This document shows, in pieces, positions 11,547 to 21,093 of a stretch of DNA of 40,770 nucleotides. The DNA is taken from positions 1 through 40,770 of the forward strand of contig JAKOWB010000213.1 of assembly GCA_029781795.1 (NCBI GenBank), written 5' to 3'. Position numbers and translations under genes: made by a program. The notes beneath the pieces are model-generated. The model was given only the letters and a program-made list of their open reading frames with translations. It had not been told where the DNA came from and did not search any database. Source of the stretch: Pseudomonadota bacterium (GTDB taxonomy: Bacteria; Pseudomonadota; Alphaproteobacteria; Kiloniellales; JACOMY01). The stretch's first letter is position 1. Every line of letters begins with the position of its first letter.

Positions 11547-12400
11547 ACGCGCTTCCCGCCGGTCTCAGTCACGGCCGTGCCGAGCTCGGCGACGTCTCGC
11601 TGCACTATGTGACGGCGGGCGAGGGTGAGCCGCTGGTCCTGCTGCACGGCTGGCCGCAGACCTGGTTCGAGTGGCGCCACCTGATCCCCGAGCTGGCGCG
11701 CCGCTACCGGGTTATCGCGCCGGACCTGCGCGGCCTCGGCGATTCCTCGCGGCCGGCGGAGGGTTACGACAAGCGGACCATGGCCGCGGACATCCACGGC
11801 CTGCTGGGCTCCCTCGGTGTCGAGCGCTGTTGCCTGGTGGGGCACGACTGGGGCGGACCGGTGGCCTTCGCGCTGGCCGCGCACTATCCCGGCCTGGTGC
11901 GGCGCCTCGCCATTCTCGACGTCGTGATTCCCGGCGACGGCGGCGACTTCTCGCAGGGTGGACGGCGCTGGCACCATGCCTTCCATCAGGTCGCGGGCCT
12001 GCCGGAGGAGCTGGTGCGCGGTCGCGAGCGCGCCTACCTCGGCTGGTTCTATCGCAACTTCGCGCACCGGCCGGACGCCATCGGCGAAGAGGAAATCGCC
12101 GAGTATCTGAGGACCTACAGCGATCCGGCCGCGCTCGCCGCCGGCTTCGCGCTCTATCGCGCGTTGCCGCGGGATCGTGAGGACAATGCCGCCTGGCTGT
12201 CCCGGCACAAGCTCGCCATGCCGGTGCTTGCCGTCGGTGGTGGCGAAAGCTTCGGCCGCCGGCACGAGCCCGAGGAGTCGCTGCGCCGCTGCGCCCAGGA
12301 CGTGACCGGCGCCGTCATCGCCGACAGCGGGCACTGGATCCCGGAAGAGCAGCCGGAACGCCTGCTGGCGCTGCTGCTGGACTTCTTTGCCGGCAACTGA
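11543..12400 (+). CDS. Alpha/beta hydrolase, epoxide hydrolase/haloacid dehalogenase-like
   Basis: The 285-residue protein has the oxyanion motif LLHGWPQTWFEW (about 33-44), the nucleophile elbow VGHDWGGPVAFA with aspartate D102, a helical cap at about 150-210, and a terminal histidine in SGHWIPEEQPE. An aspartate nucleophile with HGWP and HDWGG is the pattern of soluble epoxide hydrolases and relatives. Fluoroacetate dehalogenases have an Arg next to the nucleophile (HDRGG), which is missing here, so epoxide or ester hydrolysis fits better. The ATGA overlap with the PanB-like gene implies coupled translation and a shared pathway. Substrate unknown. Confidence 0.88.
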   Translation: MNALPAGLSHGRAELGDVSLHYVTAGEGEPLVLLHGWPQTWFEWRHLIPELARRYRVIAPDLRGLGDSSRPAEGYDKRTMAADIHGLLGSLGVERCCLVGHDWGGPVAFALAAHYPGLVRRLAILDVVIPGDGGDFSQGGRRWHHAFHQVAGLPEELVRGRERAYLGWFYRNFAHRPDAIGEEEIAEYLRTYSDPAALAAGFALYRALPRDREDNAAWLSRHKLAMPVLAVGGGESFGRRHEPEESLRRCAQDVTGAVIADSGHWIPEEQPERLLALLLDFFAGN

Positions 12401-12451
12401 TCCGGGCGGGCTGCCGTATTCCATTGACAGCCTCTCGATCGCTCAAGCAGC

Positions 12452-12466
12452 ATATCGGTCGTATAT
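12452..12466. promoter_or_regulatory. ATAT-N7-ATAT motif, candidate GntR operator (site 2)
   Basis: ATATCGGTCGTATAT lies 57 bp before the TRAP binding-protein start. It matches the site at 9719-9733 in 12 of 15 positions, including both ATAT arms and their 7-bp spacing. A TTGACA (12424-12429) lies 22 bp upstream, but no well-spaced -10 pairs with it. The match suggests the TRAP-FAD operon belongs to the same regulon as the PhyH-PanB-like-hydrolase operon. Confidence 0.5.
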
Positions 12467-12522
12467 TAGTGAGCCATCACAGAATGGCCGCTGATGGGCA
12501 AGACCCTGGGGAGGGACGCGAC

Positions 12523-13560
12523 ATGACTCAAGCGACATCCAGACGGCGATTCCTGAAGACGGCCGGCGTAGCCTCGGCCGGTGCGATCGCCGCGCCGGCG
12601 ATCGTCGGCGCGGCCGAGACATTCAACTGGCGCTGCCAGTCGATGTGGAGCGCGGCCGAGCTGACCTACAAGGTATTCGAGGAGTTCTGTGCCAACCTGA
12701 CCAAGGCGACCAACGGCCGCCTGGTGATCGAACCCTTCGCCGCCGGATCGGTGACCGGCGTGTTCGAGACCCTGGACGCGGTCTCGGCTGGCCTGTTGCA
12801 GGCGCACTCTTCCTGGCCGGGCTACTTCTCGGGCAAGGATGCCGGTCTGGCGGTGCTGAGCGACTTCGTCTTCGGCTACGACAATCCCTTCCAGGCCGAC
12901 GCCTGGTACCACTATCGCGGCGGCCTCGACCTGCTGCGCGATGCCTACAAGCAGTACAACGTCTATCCCATCGGGGTGAGCTGGTGGGGCGTGGAGAGCC
13001 TTGTCTCGAAGAAGGAGCTGAACACGCTGGCGGACTTCAAGGGCGTGTCGATCCGCTCGCCGCAGGGCATGACGGCCGAGATCTTCACCAAGCTCGGTGC
13101 GAACATCGTCGTGCTACCGGGTGGCGAGGTCTTCTCGGCGCTCGACAAGGGCGTGGTGGACGCCGCCGACTGGGGCACCGTTTCGATGAACGAGCGCATG
13201 GGCTTCTCGTCCGTGGCGCCGCACCCGACCAAGATCTTCCACTCCATGCCGGCGCAGGAGTTCAGCGTCAACATGGATGCCTGGAACGCCCTGCCTGACG
13301 ACCTCAAGGCCCTGGTCGCCACGGCAACGCGCGAATGGACCATCGAGCAGGTGCAGCGGGTGGCGGTCGACGACATCCGCGTCACCAAGGAGCTGGCGGC
13401 CAAGGGCATTACGGTCAACGTCTGGAGCGGCGACCGTATGAAGGCCCTGCGCGACCTGGCGCAGGTCACCTGGGCCGAGTGGTCGCAGAAGACGCCGCTG
13501 GCCAAGGCGGCCTATGATTCGCACCTCGGCTGGCTGAAGGAACTGGGCCAGGTAGCGTGA
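12523..13560 (+). CDS. dctP: TRAP transporter substrate-binding protein (DctP family)
   Basis: The 345-residue protein begins with a Tat-like signal, SRRRFLKTAG followed by a hydrophobic stretch and a likely cleavage near AAETF, so it should be periplasmic. The mature part shows the DctP fold with FKGVSIRSPQG, whose arginine normally binds the substrate carboxylate, and GGEVFSALDKGVVDAADWG. The overall pattern resembles the keto-acid/TakP-like branch. ATG 12523 follows GGGGAGG; a longer frame from 12424 lacks a signal peptide at its start. The TGA overlaps the GTG of the membrane subunit. The substrate is probably an organic acid handled by the neighbouring enzymes. Confidence 0.92.
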   Translation: MTQATSRRRFLKTAGVASAGAIAAPAIVGAAETFNWRCQSMWSAAELTYKVFEEFCANLTKATNGRLVIEPFAAGSVTGVFETLDAVSAGLLQAHSSWPGYFSGKDAGLAVLSDFVFGYDNPFQADAWYHYRGGLDLLRDAYKQYNVYPIGVSWWGVESLVSKKELNTLADFKGVSIRSPQGMTAEIFTKLGANIVVLPGGEVFSALDKGVVDAADWGTVSMNERMGFSSVAPHPTKIFHSMPAQEFSVNMDAWNALPDDLKALVATATREWTIEQVQRVAVDDIRVTKELAAKGITVNVWSGDRMKALRDLAQVTWAEWSQKTPLAKAAYDSHLGWLKELGQVA

Positions 13561-14135
13561 GTTCCGTGACCGACAGCCCGGCGGGCGGCGACATGCCGCC
13601 CGCCGGGCGCCGGCCCTCGCTGGAAGGCTTCTGCCGCGCCGTCGATCGGGTCAATGCCTGGGTCGGGCTGGCTTGGGGCTATGCCATCGTGCTGGTGACG
13701 ATAGCGATCATGATCGAGATCGTCAGCCGCGGCGCCTTCAACCACGGCACGATCTGGGCCAACGAGACGACGATCTATCTCTCGGCGGTCGCCTACCTGA
13801 TCGGCGGCGGCTATGCGCTGCAGTATCGGCGCCACGTTTCCATCGACTTCGTCTATCGCATGTTCAATCGCCGCGTCCGGCGCGGCCTCGACCTCTTCTC
13901 CTTCGTCTTCTTCCTGGCCTACGCCGGCACATTGACTTGGATCGGCGGCAAGATGGCCTGGAAGTCCTACCTGCAGAACGAGGGCACCGGCACGCCGTGG
14001 GACCCGGTCATCTGGCCGGTGAAGATGGCGATACCGCTGGCCGGCCTGCTGCTGCTGCTGCAGGGCATCGTCAACCTGATGCGCGACCTGGGCCTGGCGA
14101 GCGAGCGCCCGGTCGAGACGCCACCTCCGACCTGA
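13557..14135 (+). CDS. dctQ: TRAP transporter small membrane subunit (DctQ family)
   Basis: The 192-residue protein has a proline-rich cytoplasmic start, then four hydrophobic segments at about 38-60, 75-95, 110-130 and 155-175. DctQ features visible are EIVSRGAFNHGTIWANETTIYL and the basic loop YRRHVSIDFVYRMFNRR. The start is GTG inside the sequence GTGA shared with the preceding stop, indicating coupled translation. It pairs with the large subunit DctM to form the sodium-driven permease. Confidence 0.92.
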   Translation: MSSVTDSPAGGDMPPAGRRPSLEGFCRAVDRVNAWVGLAWGYAIVLVTIAIMIEIVSRGAFNHGTIWANETTIYLSAVAYLIGGGYALQYRRHVSIDFVYRMFNRRVRRGLDLFSFVFFLAYAGTLTWIGGKMAWKSYLQNEGTGTPWDPVIWPVKMAIPLAGLLLLLQGIVNLMRDLGLASERPVETPPPT

Positions 14136-14150
14136 AGCCGCGGCGGCGCC

Positions 14151-15467
14151 ATGTCCATCGAGCTCCTGAGCATCCTCTTCGTCGTCGCCTTCATCGTGGT
14201 GCTGCTGAGCGGCCTGCCGCTGGCCTTCGCCACCGGCGCCATCGCCGTGGTCTTCACCTATGCCCAGTTCGGCGAGCCGGGGCTGACGCTGGTCGTCAGC
14301 CGGGTCTTCACGCTGATGGGGAACTACGTCCTGGTTTCGGTGCCGCTGTTCATTTTCATGGCCTGCATCCTGCAACGTGCCGGCATCGCCGAGGCGATCT
14401 TCCGCGCGGTGCACGTCTGGGCCGGGCGCCTGCCGGGCGGCCTGGCGGTGGCGGTGATCATTTCCTGCGCGCTGATGGCGGCGGTGGTCGGCGTGATCGG
14501 CGCCGAGATCGTGACGATGGGCGTGGTGGCGCTACCTGCGATGCTGTCGCGCGGCTACCACAAGAGCCTCGCCCTGGGCTCGATCTGCGCCGGCGGCGGC
14601 CTCGCCACGCTGATTCCGCCGAGCGTCGTCTTCATCATGTATGGCCTGACCGCCGGAGTATCGATCGGCGAGCTCTATGTCGCCGGCATCATTCCGGGCT
14701 TCATCCTGGCCGGCTCCTACATGGCCTATATCGTGGTCCGCTGCCTGCTCAACCCCTCGCTCGCGCCGCGCCCGCCGGCGGAGGAGAGGGACATTCCCCT
14801 GGGGCAGAAGCTGAAGTTGCTGGGCGAGCTGGTGCTGCCGGGGCTGCTGGCCGTCGCCGTGCTGGGCTCGCTCTACCTCGGCATCGCCACCCCGACCGAG
14901 GCGGCCGGCGTCGGCGTCGTCGGCGCGCTGATCACGATGCTGGTGAATCGCAGCTTCTCGTGGCGCGCCATCGCTCAGGCCATCAAGGACACCACGCTGG
15001 TGACCGTGATGCTCTACTGGCTCTTCTTCGGCTCCTCCGCCCTGGTCGGGGTCTATACGCTCGCCGGCGGGACCAAGCTGATCCAGGAGACGCTGACCGC
15101 GCTGCCGGTCGGCCCGATCGGCGTGCTGCTGCTGATCCAGGCGATCTGGATCGTGCTCGGCTGCTTCATCGACTGGATCGGCATCCTGCTGCTCACCGCG
15201 CCGATCTTCGTGCCGGTGGTGGTGGCGCTGGGCTTCGATCCCGTCTGGGTCGGCGTGCTGTTCTGCGTGAACATGCAGATCAGCTACATCTCGCCGCCTT
15301 TCGGCCCGGCCGCCTTCTACCTCAAGGGCGTCGTGCCGGCCGGCATCACGCTGGGCGACATCTTCCGTTCGATCCTGCCTTACCTGGTGTTGCAGTTCAT
15401 CGTCCTCGGCATCCTGATCGCCTTTCCTGGGCTGACGCTGTGGCTGCCCAGCACGATGCGCAACTGA
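14151..15467 (+). CDS. dctM: TRAP transporter large membrane subunit (DctM family)
   Basis: The 438-residue protein is hydrophobic throughout, with about 12 membrane segments, as expected for the translocating subunit. Family features include SGLPLAFATGAIAVVF near the start, SVPLFIFMACIL, GGLATLIPPSVVFIMYGLTAGVSIGELY and ATPTEAAGVGVVGAL. It follows dctQ by 15 bp and precedes the FAD oxidoreductase by 14 bp, so the four genes form one transcript. Confidence 0.94.
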   Translation: MSIELLSILFVVAFIVVLLSGLPLAFATGAIAVVFTYAQFGEPGLTLVVSRVFTLMGNYVLVSVPLFIFMACILQRAGIAEAIFRAVHVWAGRLPGGLAVAVIISCALMAAVVGVIGAEIVTMGVVALPAMLSRGYHKSLALGSICAGGGLATLIPPSVVFIMYGLTAGVSIGELYVAGIIPGFILAGSYMAYIVVRCLLNPSLAPRPPAEERDIPLGQKLKLLGELVLPGLLAVAVLGSLYLGIATPTEAAGVGVVGALITMLVNRSFSWRAIAQAIKDTTLVTVMLYWLFFGSSALVGVYTLAGGTKLIQETLTALPVGPIGVLLLIQAIWIVLGCFIDWIGILLLTAPIFVPVVVALGFDPVWVGVLFCVNMQISYISPPFGPAAFYLKGVVPAGITLGDIFRSILPYLVLQFIVLGILIAFPGLTLWLPSTMRN

Positions 15468-15481
15468 CGGAGCTGCCCGCG

Positions 15482-17317
15482 ATGGAACGCCGGCACGAGA
15501 CGCTGGTCGACGTGATGCGGGTGCCGGTCGATGGCGACGTCGGCGGGGCCCTGTTGCCGACCGGCGGCCGCAGTCCGGCCGTGGTGGAGTGCGAGATCCT
15601 GGTTGCCGGTGGGGGCACCGGCGGCGTCGCCGCCGCGCTGGCCGCGCTGGCCGAGGGGCGGCAGGTCTGCCTGCTGGAGGAGACCGACTGGCTGGGCGGA
15701 CAGTTCACCGCGCAGGGTGTGGCGGCGCTGGACGAGCACGAGCACATCGAGCGCTTCGGTGGCACCGCCAGCTACTACCGCCTGCGCGAGGCGCTCCGCG
15801 ACCACTACCGGCGGCTGGCGCGCGATCCCTCGGCACTCGATCCGTTCAATCCCGGCAACTGCTGGGTCACGCGCCTGGCTTTCGAGCCGCGCGTGGCGGC
15901 CGAGCTGCTGGAGCAGTGGCTGGCACCCTTTGTCGAGAGCGGGCAGCTTCACCTGTTCAAGCGCTGCAAGGTTTCCGCGATCGAGACCGTCGGCGACCGC
16001 ATCGTCGCGGTCGAGGCTCTCGACCTCGAGGGGCCCGGCGCCTGGCGCTTCCGTCCCGCCTACGTCATCGACGCCACGGAACTGGGCGAGCTGCTGCCGC
16101 TGGCCGGTGCCGACTACGTCGTCGGCGCCGAGACCCTCGCCGACACCGGCGAGGCCCATGCCCAGCCGCGCGAGGCCAAGCCGCGCTGCGTGCAGAGCTA
16201 TACCTACATCCCCGGCCTCGAACTGGCGCCGGAAGGCGAGGACCATAGGATCCCGGTGCCGCCACGCTATCGGGAGTTCCGCACCGGACAGCCCTACAGC
16301 CTCACCATCGAGGTGCATGGCGGCGAAATCTACGGCGAGGAGAGCGGCTGGCTGAGCTACCGCACTTTCGAGCGGTTGCCCGGCACCAAGGGCTCGCTCT
16401 GGAGCTACCGTCGCCTGGTCGATCGCGCCCACTTTCCCGGCTATCCGCGCGACCTCTCGATCATCAACTGGCCCGGCAACGACTACCGCGAGGCCAGCCT
16501 GCTCGAGGTGACGCCGCGCCAGCAGGCGCAGGCACTGCAGGACGGCAAGCGCGTCAGCCTGGGCTTCGTCCACTGGCTGCAGACCGAAGGCGAGGCCGCG
16601 GCCGGACGCCACGGGGCGCCGGAACTGCGCCTGCTGCCGGCGATCATGGGCAGCGCCGATGGCCTGTCGAAGTACCCCTATATCCGCGAGGCTCGCCGCA
16701 TCAAGGCGCTGAAGACCGTGGTGGAGCAGGAGGTCTCGACCGAGTTCCAGCCGGGGCCGCGCGCGGCGCCCTTCGCCGATTCCGTCGGCGTCGGCTGGTA
16801 CCCGATCGACATCCACCGCTCCGGCCCGGAGGACGTCGGCCATTCCTGCCGCACGCGGCCCTTCCAGATCCCGCTGGGCGCGCTGATCCCGCGCCGGATT
16901 GTCAATCTGGTGGCGGCGGCGAAGAACATCGGCACGACCCACCTCACCAACGGCTGCTACCGGCTACATCCGGTGGAATGGAACATCGGCGAGGCCGCGG
17001 GCCTGGTCTGCGCGGCCGCGCTCGACCAGGGGGTGACGCCGGCCGCCATCCGCGAAGAGCCGGGCCGGCTGCGGGCCTTCCAGGACCGCCTGCTGGCCCG
17101 CGGTCTGCCCTTCGGCTGGCTGATCGACGTCGGCGTCGGCGACCCGCGCTTCGCCGTGGCGCAGCGGCTGTTCCGTGATGGCCTGCTGCTGCCTGCCGAG
17201 GGCTTGGCGATCGGCCTGGACCGTGAGCTGAGCGCCGCTGAGTGGACGGCCTGGGGCGGGCGGGGGGACATGCCGGCCACCCGCGGCGCCGGCCTGGCGG
17301 CGTTGGCCGCCCGCTAG
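15482..17317 (+). CDS. FAD-dependent oxidoreductase (FAD_oxidored family), cofunctioning with TRAP operon
   Basis: The 611-residue protein has an FAD-binding Rossmann motif ILVAGGGTGGVAAALAAL at about 39-56, followed by LLEETDWLGGQFTAQGV, the signature of the FAD_oxidored (PF12831-like) family. A later PYIREARRIKALKTVVEQEV and the C-terminal LVAAAKNIGTTHLTNGCYRLHPVEWNIGEAAG also fit that family. The reaction is not known for most members. It is the last gene of the TRAP operon, so it may oxidise the imported compound. An upstream extension of the frame through the TRAP genes is only a shadow; ATG 15482 fits the family N terminus. Its TAG shares the tetranucleotide CTAG with the stop of the convergent exporter gene. 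Confidence 0.88.
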   Translation: MERRHETLVDVMRVPVDGDVGGALLPTGGRSPAVVECEILVAGGGTGGVAAALAALAEGRQVCLLEETDWLGGQFTAQGVAALDEHEHIERFGGTASYYRLREALRDHYRRLARDPSALDPFNPGNCWVTRLAFEPRVAAELLEQWLAPFVESGQLHLFKRCKVSAIETVGDRIVAVEALDLEGPGAWRFRPAYVIDATELGELLPLAGADYVVGAETLADTGEAHAQPREAKPRCVQSYTYIPGLELAPEGEDHRIPVPPRYREFRTGQPYSLTIEVHGGEIYGEESGWLSYRTFERLPGTKGSLWSYRRLVDRAHFPGYPRDLSIINWPGNDYREASLLEVTPRQQAQALQDGKRVSLGFVHWLQTEGEAAAGRHGAPELRLLPAIMGSADGLSKYPYIREARRIKALKTVVEQEVSTEFQPGPRAAPFADSVGVGWYPIDIHRSGPEDVGHSCRTRPFQIPLGALIPRRIVNLVAAAKNIGTTHLTNGCYRLHPVEWNIGEAAGLVCAAALDQGVTPAAIREEPGRLRAFQDRLLARGLPFGWLIDVGVGDPRFAVAQRLFRDGLLLPAEGLAIGLDRELSAAEWTAWGGRGDMPATRGAGLAALAAR

Positions 17318-18222
17318 CGCAGGTTCAGCACCAGGCCGATGGCGGCGAGCAGCAGGACGATGCCGAGGATCTCGGCGCGGCGCGGGTGCTCCTTGAAGAA
17401 GAGCACGGCGATGGCGAAGGTGAAGAGCATCTCCACCAGGCCCAGGGTGCGCACGTAGGCTACCTGCTGCAGGGTCATAGCGGTGAACCAGCCGGCCGAA
17501 CCGACGATGCCGGTGACGCCCGAGAGGCCGGCGATCCGCCAGGCCTGGAAGACCTTGGTGAGCTGCCCCGGCTCGCGCAGGCGCAGGTAGGTCGCCATGA
17601 CGACGGTCTGGATCGCCGCCGACCAGAGCAGCGTGAAGCCGGCCGAGACCAGCGGGTTGGGATGGCCCAGCGACAGCGAGCCGGCGCGGAAGCCGACGGC
17701 GGAGACGCCGAAGAGCGCGGCCGAGAGCAGGCCGACCAGCGCCACGCGCTCCATCCAGCCGGTCAGGAAGGCGCGCAGCGGATGGGCGTCCTTCTTCAGC
17801 GAGAAGAGCATGACGCCGACCGTGCCCAGCATGATGGCGAGCGCGCCCAGCCAGGTGATGTGTTCGCCCAGGAAGATCAGGCCGAAGAGTGCGGCCTGCA
17901 CCACTTCGGTCTTGGAGTAGGCGATGCCGACGGCGAAGTTCTTGGTGCGCAGCACGGTCAGCAGCAGCGAGGTGGCCAGGATCTGGCTGATCGAGCCCAT
18001 GCCGGTCCAGGCCCAGAAATGCCAGGTTGGCTGCGGCCAGGCGTTGTCCAGCACCTCGGTCAGCAGCAGCATGTAGAGCGCCGCCAGGGGCAGGCCATAG
18101 CCGAAGCGGGTGAAGGTGGCGCCGTTGGTGGAGAGGCGCTTGGTCAAATGGCGCTGCACCGCCGTCCGCAGCGACTGCAGTAGCGCCGCCATCAGGGTCA
18201 GCGGGATCCAGAGCCAGGTCAT
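17314..18222 (-). CDS. EamA/DMT-superfamily membrane transporter
   Basis: The protein of about 302 residues has ten hydrophobic segments and the two-fold repeat of EamA drug/metabolite exporters, for example LGEHITWLGALAIMLGTVGVMLF closing the first half and FFKEHPRRAEILGIVLLLAAIGLVL closing the second. The start MTWLWIPLTLMAALLQSLR (18222) is preferred over 18270 because it begins directly with the first membrane helix, though neither has a strong ribosome site. It is monocistronic and convergent with the FAD oxidoreductase. Substrate unknown. Confidence 0.85.
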   Translation of the reverse strand: MTWLWIPLTLMAALLQSLRTAVQRHLTKRLSTNGATFTRFGYGLPLAALYMLLLTEVLDNAWPQPTWHFWAWTGMGSISQILATSLLLTVLRTKNFAVGIAYSKTEVVQAALFGLIFLGEHITWLGALAIMLGTVGVMLFSLKKDAHPLRAFLTGWMERVALVGLLSAALFGVSAVGFRAGSLSLGHPNPLVSAGFTLLWSAAIQTVVMATYLRLREPGQLTKVFQAWRIAGLSGVTGIVGSAGWFTAMTLQQVAYVRTLGLVEMLFTFAIAVLFFKEHPRRAEILGIVLLLAAIGLVLNLR

Positions 18223-18317
18223 GACCGGGCAGGCTGACAGGCTGTGCGGCAACGCACAAATGCACCGCACGCAGGGGGGCTTGCAGGCGGGAAGGGCCGG
18301 CGGGCAGACTTTCCGCC

Positions 18318-18743
18318 ATGCTTAGGGGGATCCGGCAATCGATGACGCAGCGCCAGATGGCGCCGGTGGCGCTGCTGGTCGTACTGCTGCTGGCAGGCGT
18401 CGCCTGGTGGCATTTCGCCGTCCGGCCGAGCGCCCTGCCGGCGGCCGAGGTGAAGCCCCTGCTGGCCGACCACACGCTGCTGGGCGCCTGGGGGTCCTCC
18501 AGCCGGCGCTATGTTCTCTACCTCGGGCCCGACGGCGCCGCGACCTATCGCGAGGTCGAGTTGGCCGCGGTGAACGGCAGCTGGCGGCTGGAAGACGACG
18601 GCACGGTCTGCCTTGTGTTCGACGAGATGGCAACCAACTGCTACGGCGTCGGACGCGAGGGCGAAAGCCTGGTCTGGATTCTGCCGGGCGCCGGACGCAC
18701 CTACCCCTTCACCACCCAGCCGGGGCGGATCGAGGGGCTGTAG
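18318..18743 (+). CDS. Hypothetical membrane-anchored protein
   Basis: The 141-residue protein has one N-terminal hydrophobic segment (MAPVALLVVLLLAGVAWWHF, about residues 14-33) followed by a soluble part likely in the periplasm. The soluble part resembles a small beta domain: LLGAWGSSSRRYVLYLGPDGAATYREVE, GSWRLEDDGTVCLVFDEMATNCYGV. Two cysteines about 10 residues apart could form a disulfide. The WRLEDDGTVCL pattern recalls small lipocalin-like domains but I cannot assign a family. A second in-frame ATG at 18342 lies just before the hydrophobic segment and has GGGGGA upstream, so the true start is uncertain. Confidence 0.7.
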   Translation: MLRGIRQSMTQRQMAPVALLVVLLLAGVAWWHFAVRPSALPAAEVKPLLADHTLLGAWGSSSRRYVLYLGPDGAATYREVELAAVNGSWRLEDDGTVCLVFDEMATNCYGVGREGESLVWILPGAGRTYPFTTQPGRIEGL

Positions 18744-18825
18744 CGAACGCCCCCCTGCAGGAAGCGCAATGCTCCGGCGGCCGGCAAATGGGCAGACTGC
18801 CGCGGCACAGCACGGGAGGCACGCC

Positions 18826-19212
18826 ATGGCGCGCAAACTGATCTCCTCCGGGTCGTCCTTCGAGGCGCTGGCCGGCTACAGCCGGGCGGTGGTGGACGGC
18901 GACTTCGTCTTCGTCGCCGGCACCACGGGGTTCGACTACAAGGCCGGTTCTATTTCGCCCGACGTCGCCGAGCAGACCCGCCAGTGTTTCCGCAACATCC
19001 AGGCGGCCCTGGCCCAGGCCGACGCCAGCCTGGCCGACGTGGTACGGGTCGTGGTCTATCTGGCGCGGCGCGAGGACTTCGCCGTGGTGGCGCCGATCTT
19101 CGGCGAGCATCTGAAGGACATCCGCCCGGCCAACACCACGGTCATCGCGCCGCTGATCGACGAGCGCATGCTGATCGAGATCGAGGCCACGGCGAAGCGG
19201 CGGAGCGGCTGA
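18826..19212 (+). CDS. RidA/YjgF/UK114-family protein, arginine-less subgroup
   Basis: The 128-residue protein has the RidA fold markers SSFEALAGYSRAVVDGDFVFVAGTTG, QTRQCFRNIQAALAQADASLADVVRVVVYL and LIEIEATA. True RidA enamine/imine deaminases use an arginine about 10 residues before the final VEIEA motif; here that region reads NTTVIAPLIDERMLIEIE and the expected arginine is replaced. It therefore belongs to a Rid subgroup whose activity is undefined. The ATG follows GGGAGG. The stop overlaps the start of the SDR gene, so the two are coupled. Confidence 0.88.
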   Translation: MARKLISSGSSFEALAGYSRAVVDGDFVFVAGTTGFDYKAGSISPDVAEQTRQCFRNIQAALAQADASLADVVRVVVYLARREDFAVVAPIFGEHLKDIRPANTTVIAPLIDERMLIEIEATAKRRSG

Positions 19213-19892
19213 TGCCCACGGTCCTCATCACCGGCGCCGGACGGGGTCTCGGCCTCGGCTTCGCGCAGCACTATGCCAAGGCCGGCTGGGACCTGCTGGC
19301 CACCTGCCGCGAACCGCGCGAGGCGCCGACCCTGCGGCGCCTGCCCGGCGTGGAGGTGCTGCGTCTCGACATGGCCGACGAGGCCGGGATCGAGCGCATC
19401 GCCGGTGGCCTCTCCGGCCGGCCCATCGACCTGCTGATCAACAACGCCGGCGTGCTGGGGCCGCGCAACATGGCGCTCGGCACCTCGCAGCAGGCCGACT
19501 GGCTGCAGGTGCTGGCCACCAACACCGTGGGCCCCTACCTGCTGGCCGAGCGGGTGGCGGCCAACGTGCTGGCCAGCCAGGGCAAGCGCATCGTCAACAT
19601 TTCCTCCGGCCTCGGCTCGCTGGAGCAGGCCGATACCGAGTGGGCGCCGATCTACTGCGTCTCCAAGGCCGGGCTCAACATGGTGACGCGCCACCTGGCG
19701 CGCCTGCTGGGACCGCGGGGCGGCATCGCCGTCGCGCTCAGCCCGGGCTGGGTGCAGACCGCGATGGGCGGCCCTGGCGCCAGCACCACGGTGGAGGAAG
19801 CCGTGGCTACCATGGCAGCGACGATCGAGCGCCTGACCTCGGCCGACAATGGCCGCTTCCTGCATGCCGACGGCAGCCCCTTGCCCTGGTAG
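19212..19892 (+). CDS. Short-chain dehydrogenase/reductase
   Basis: The 226-residue protein has the cofactor motif ITGAGRGLGLGFAQ at about 6-19, the structural motif LINNAGVLG at about 75-83, the serine of NISSGLGSL and the Y-x3-K pair in YCVSKAGLNM. It resembles the C-factor/sniffer-like group of small SDRs rather than the classical 250-residue dehydrogenases. Its ATG overlaps the RidA stop. A co-translated Rid protein and SDR suggests a shared small-molecule substrate, not identifiable here. Confidence 0.88.
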   Translation: MPTVLITGAGRGLGLGFAQHYAKAGWDLLATCREPREAPTLRRLPGVEVLRLDMADEAGIERIAGGLSGRPIDLLINNAGVLGPRNMALGTSQQADWLQVLATNTVGPYLLAERVAANVLASQGKRIVNISSGLGSLEQADTEWAPIYCVSKAGLNMVTRHLARLLGPRGGIAVALSPGWVQTAMGGPGASTTVEEAVATMAATIERLTSADNGRFLHADGSPLPW

Positions 19893-19961
19893 GCGACTTG
19901 ACGCGGGTTGCGATTGGCAGGCCTCGCGGGGAAGCCTAGGTTCCCGGCGGGAGGATCCGCC

Positions 19962-21092
<1,131 letters not shown>

Positions 21093-21093
21093 G

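Noticed and set aside
13673..15481. A reading frame continuous with the FAD oxidoreductase through the TRAP genes, which could suggest a 1214-residue fusion
   Set aside because: The upstream part is an arginine/histidine-rich shadow of dctQ and dctM. The flavoprotein begins at the ATG 15482 with a normal family start.
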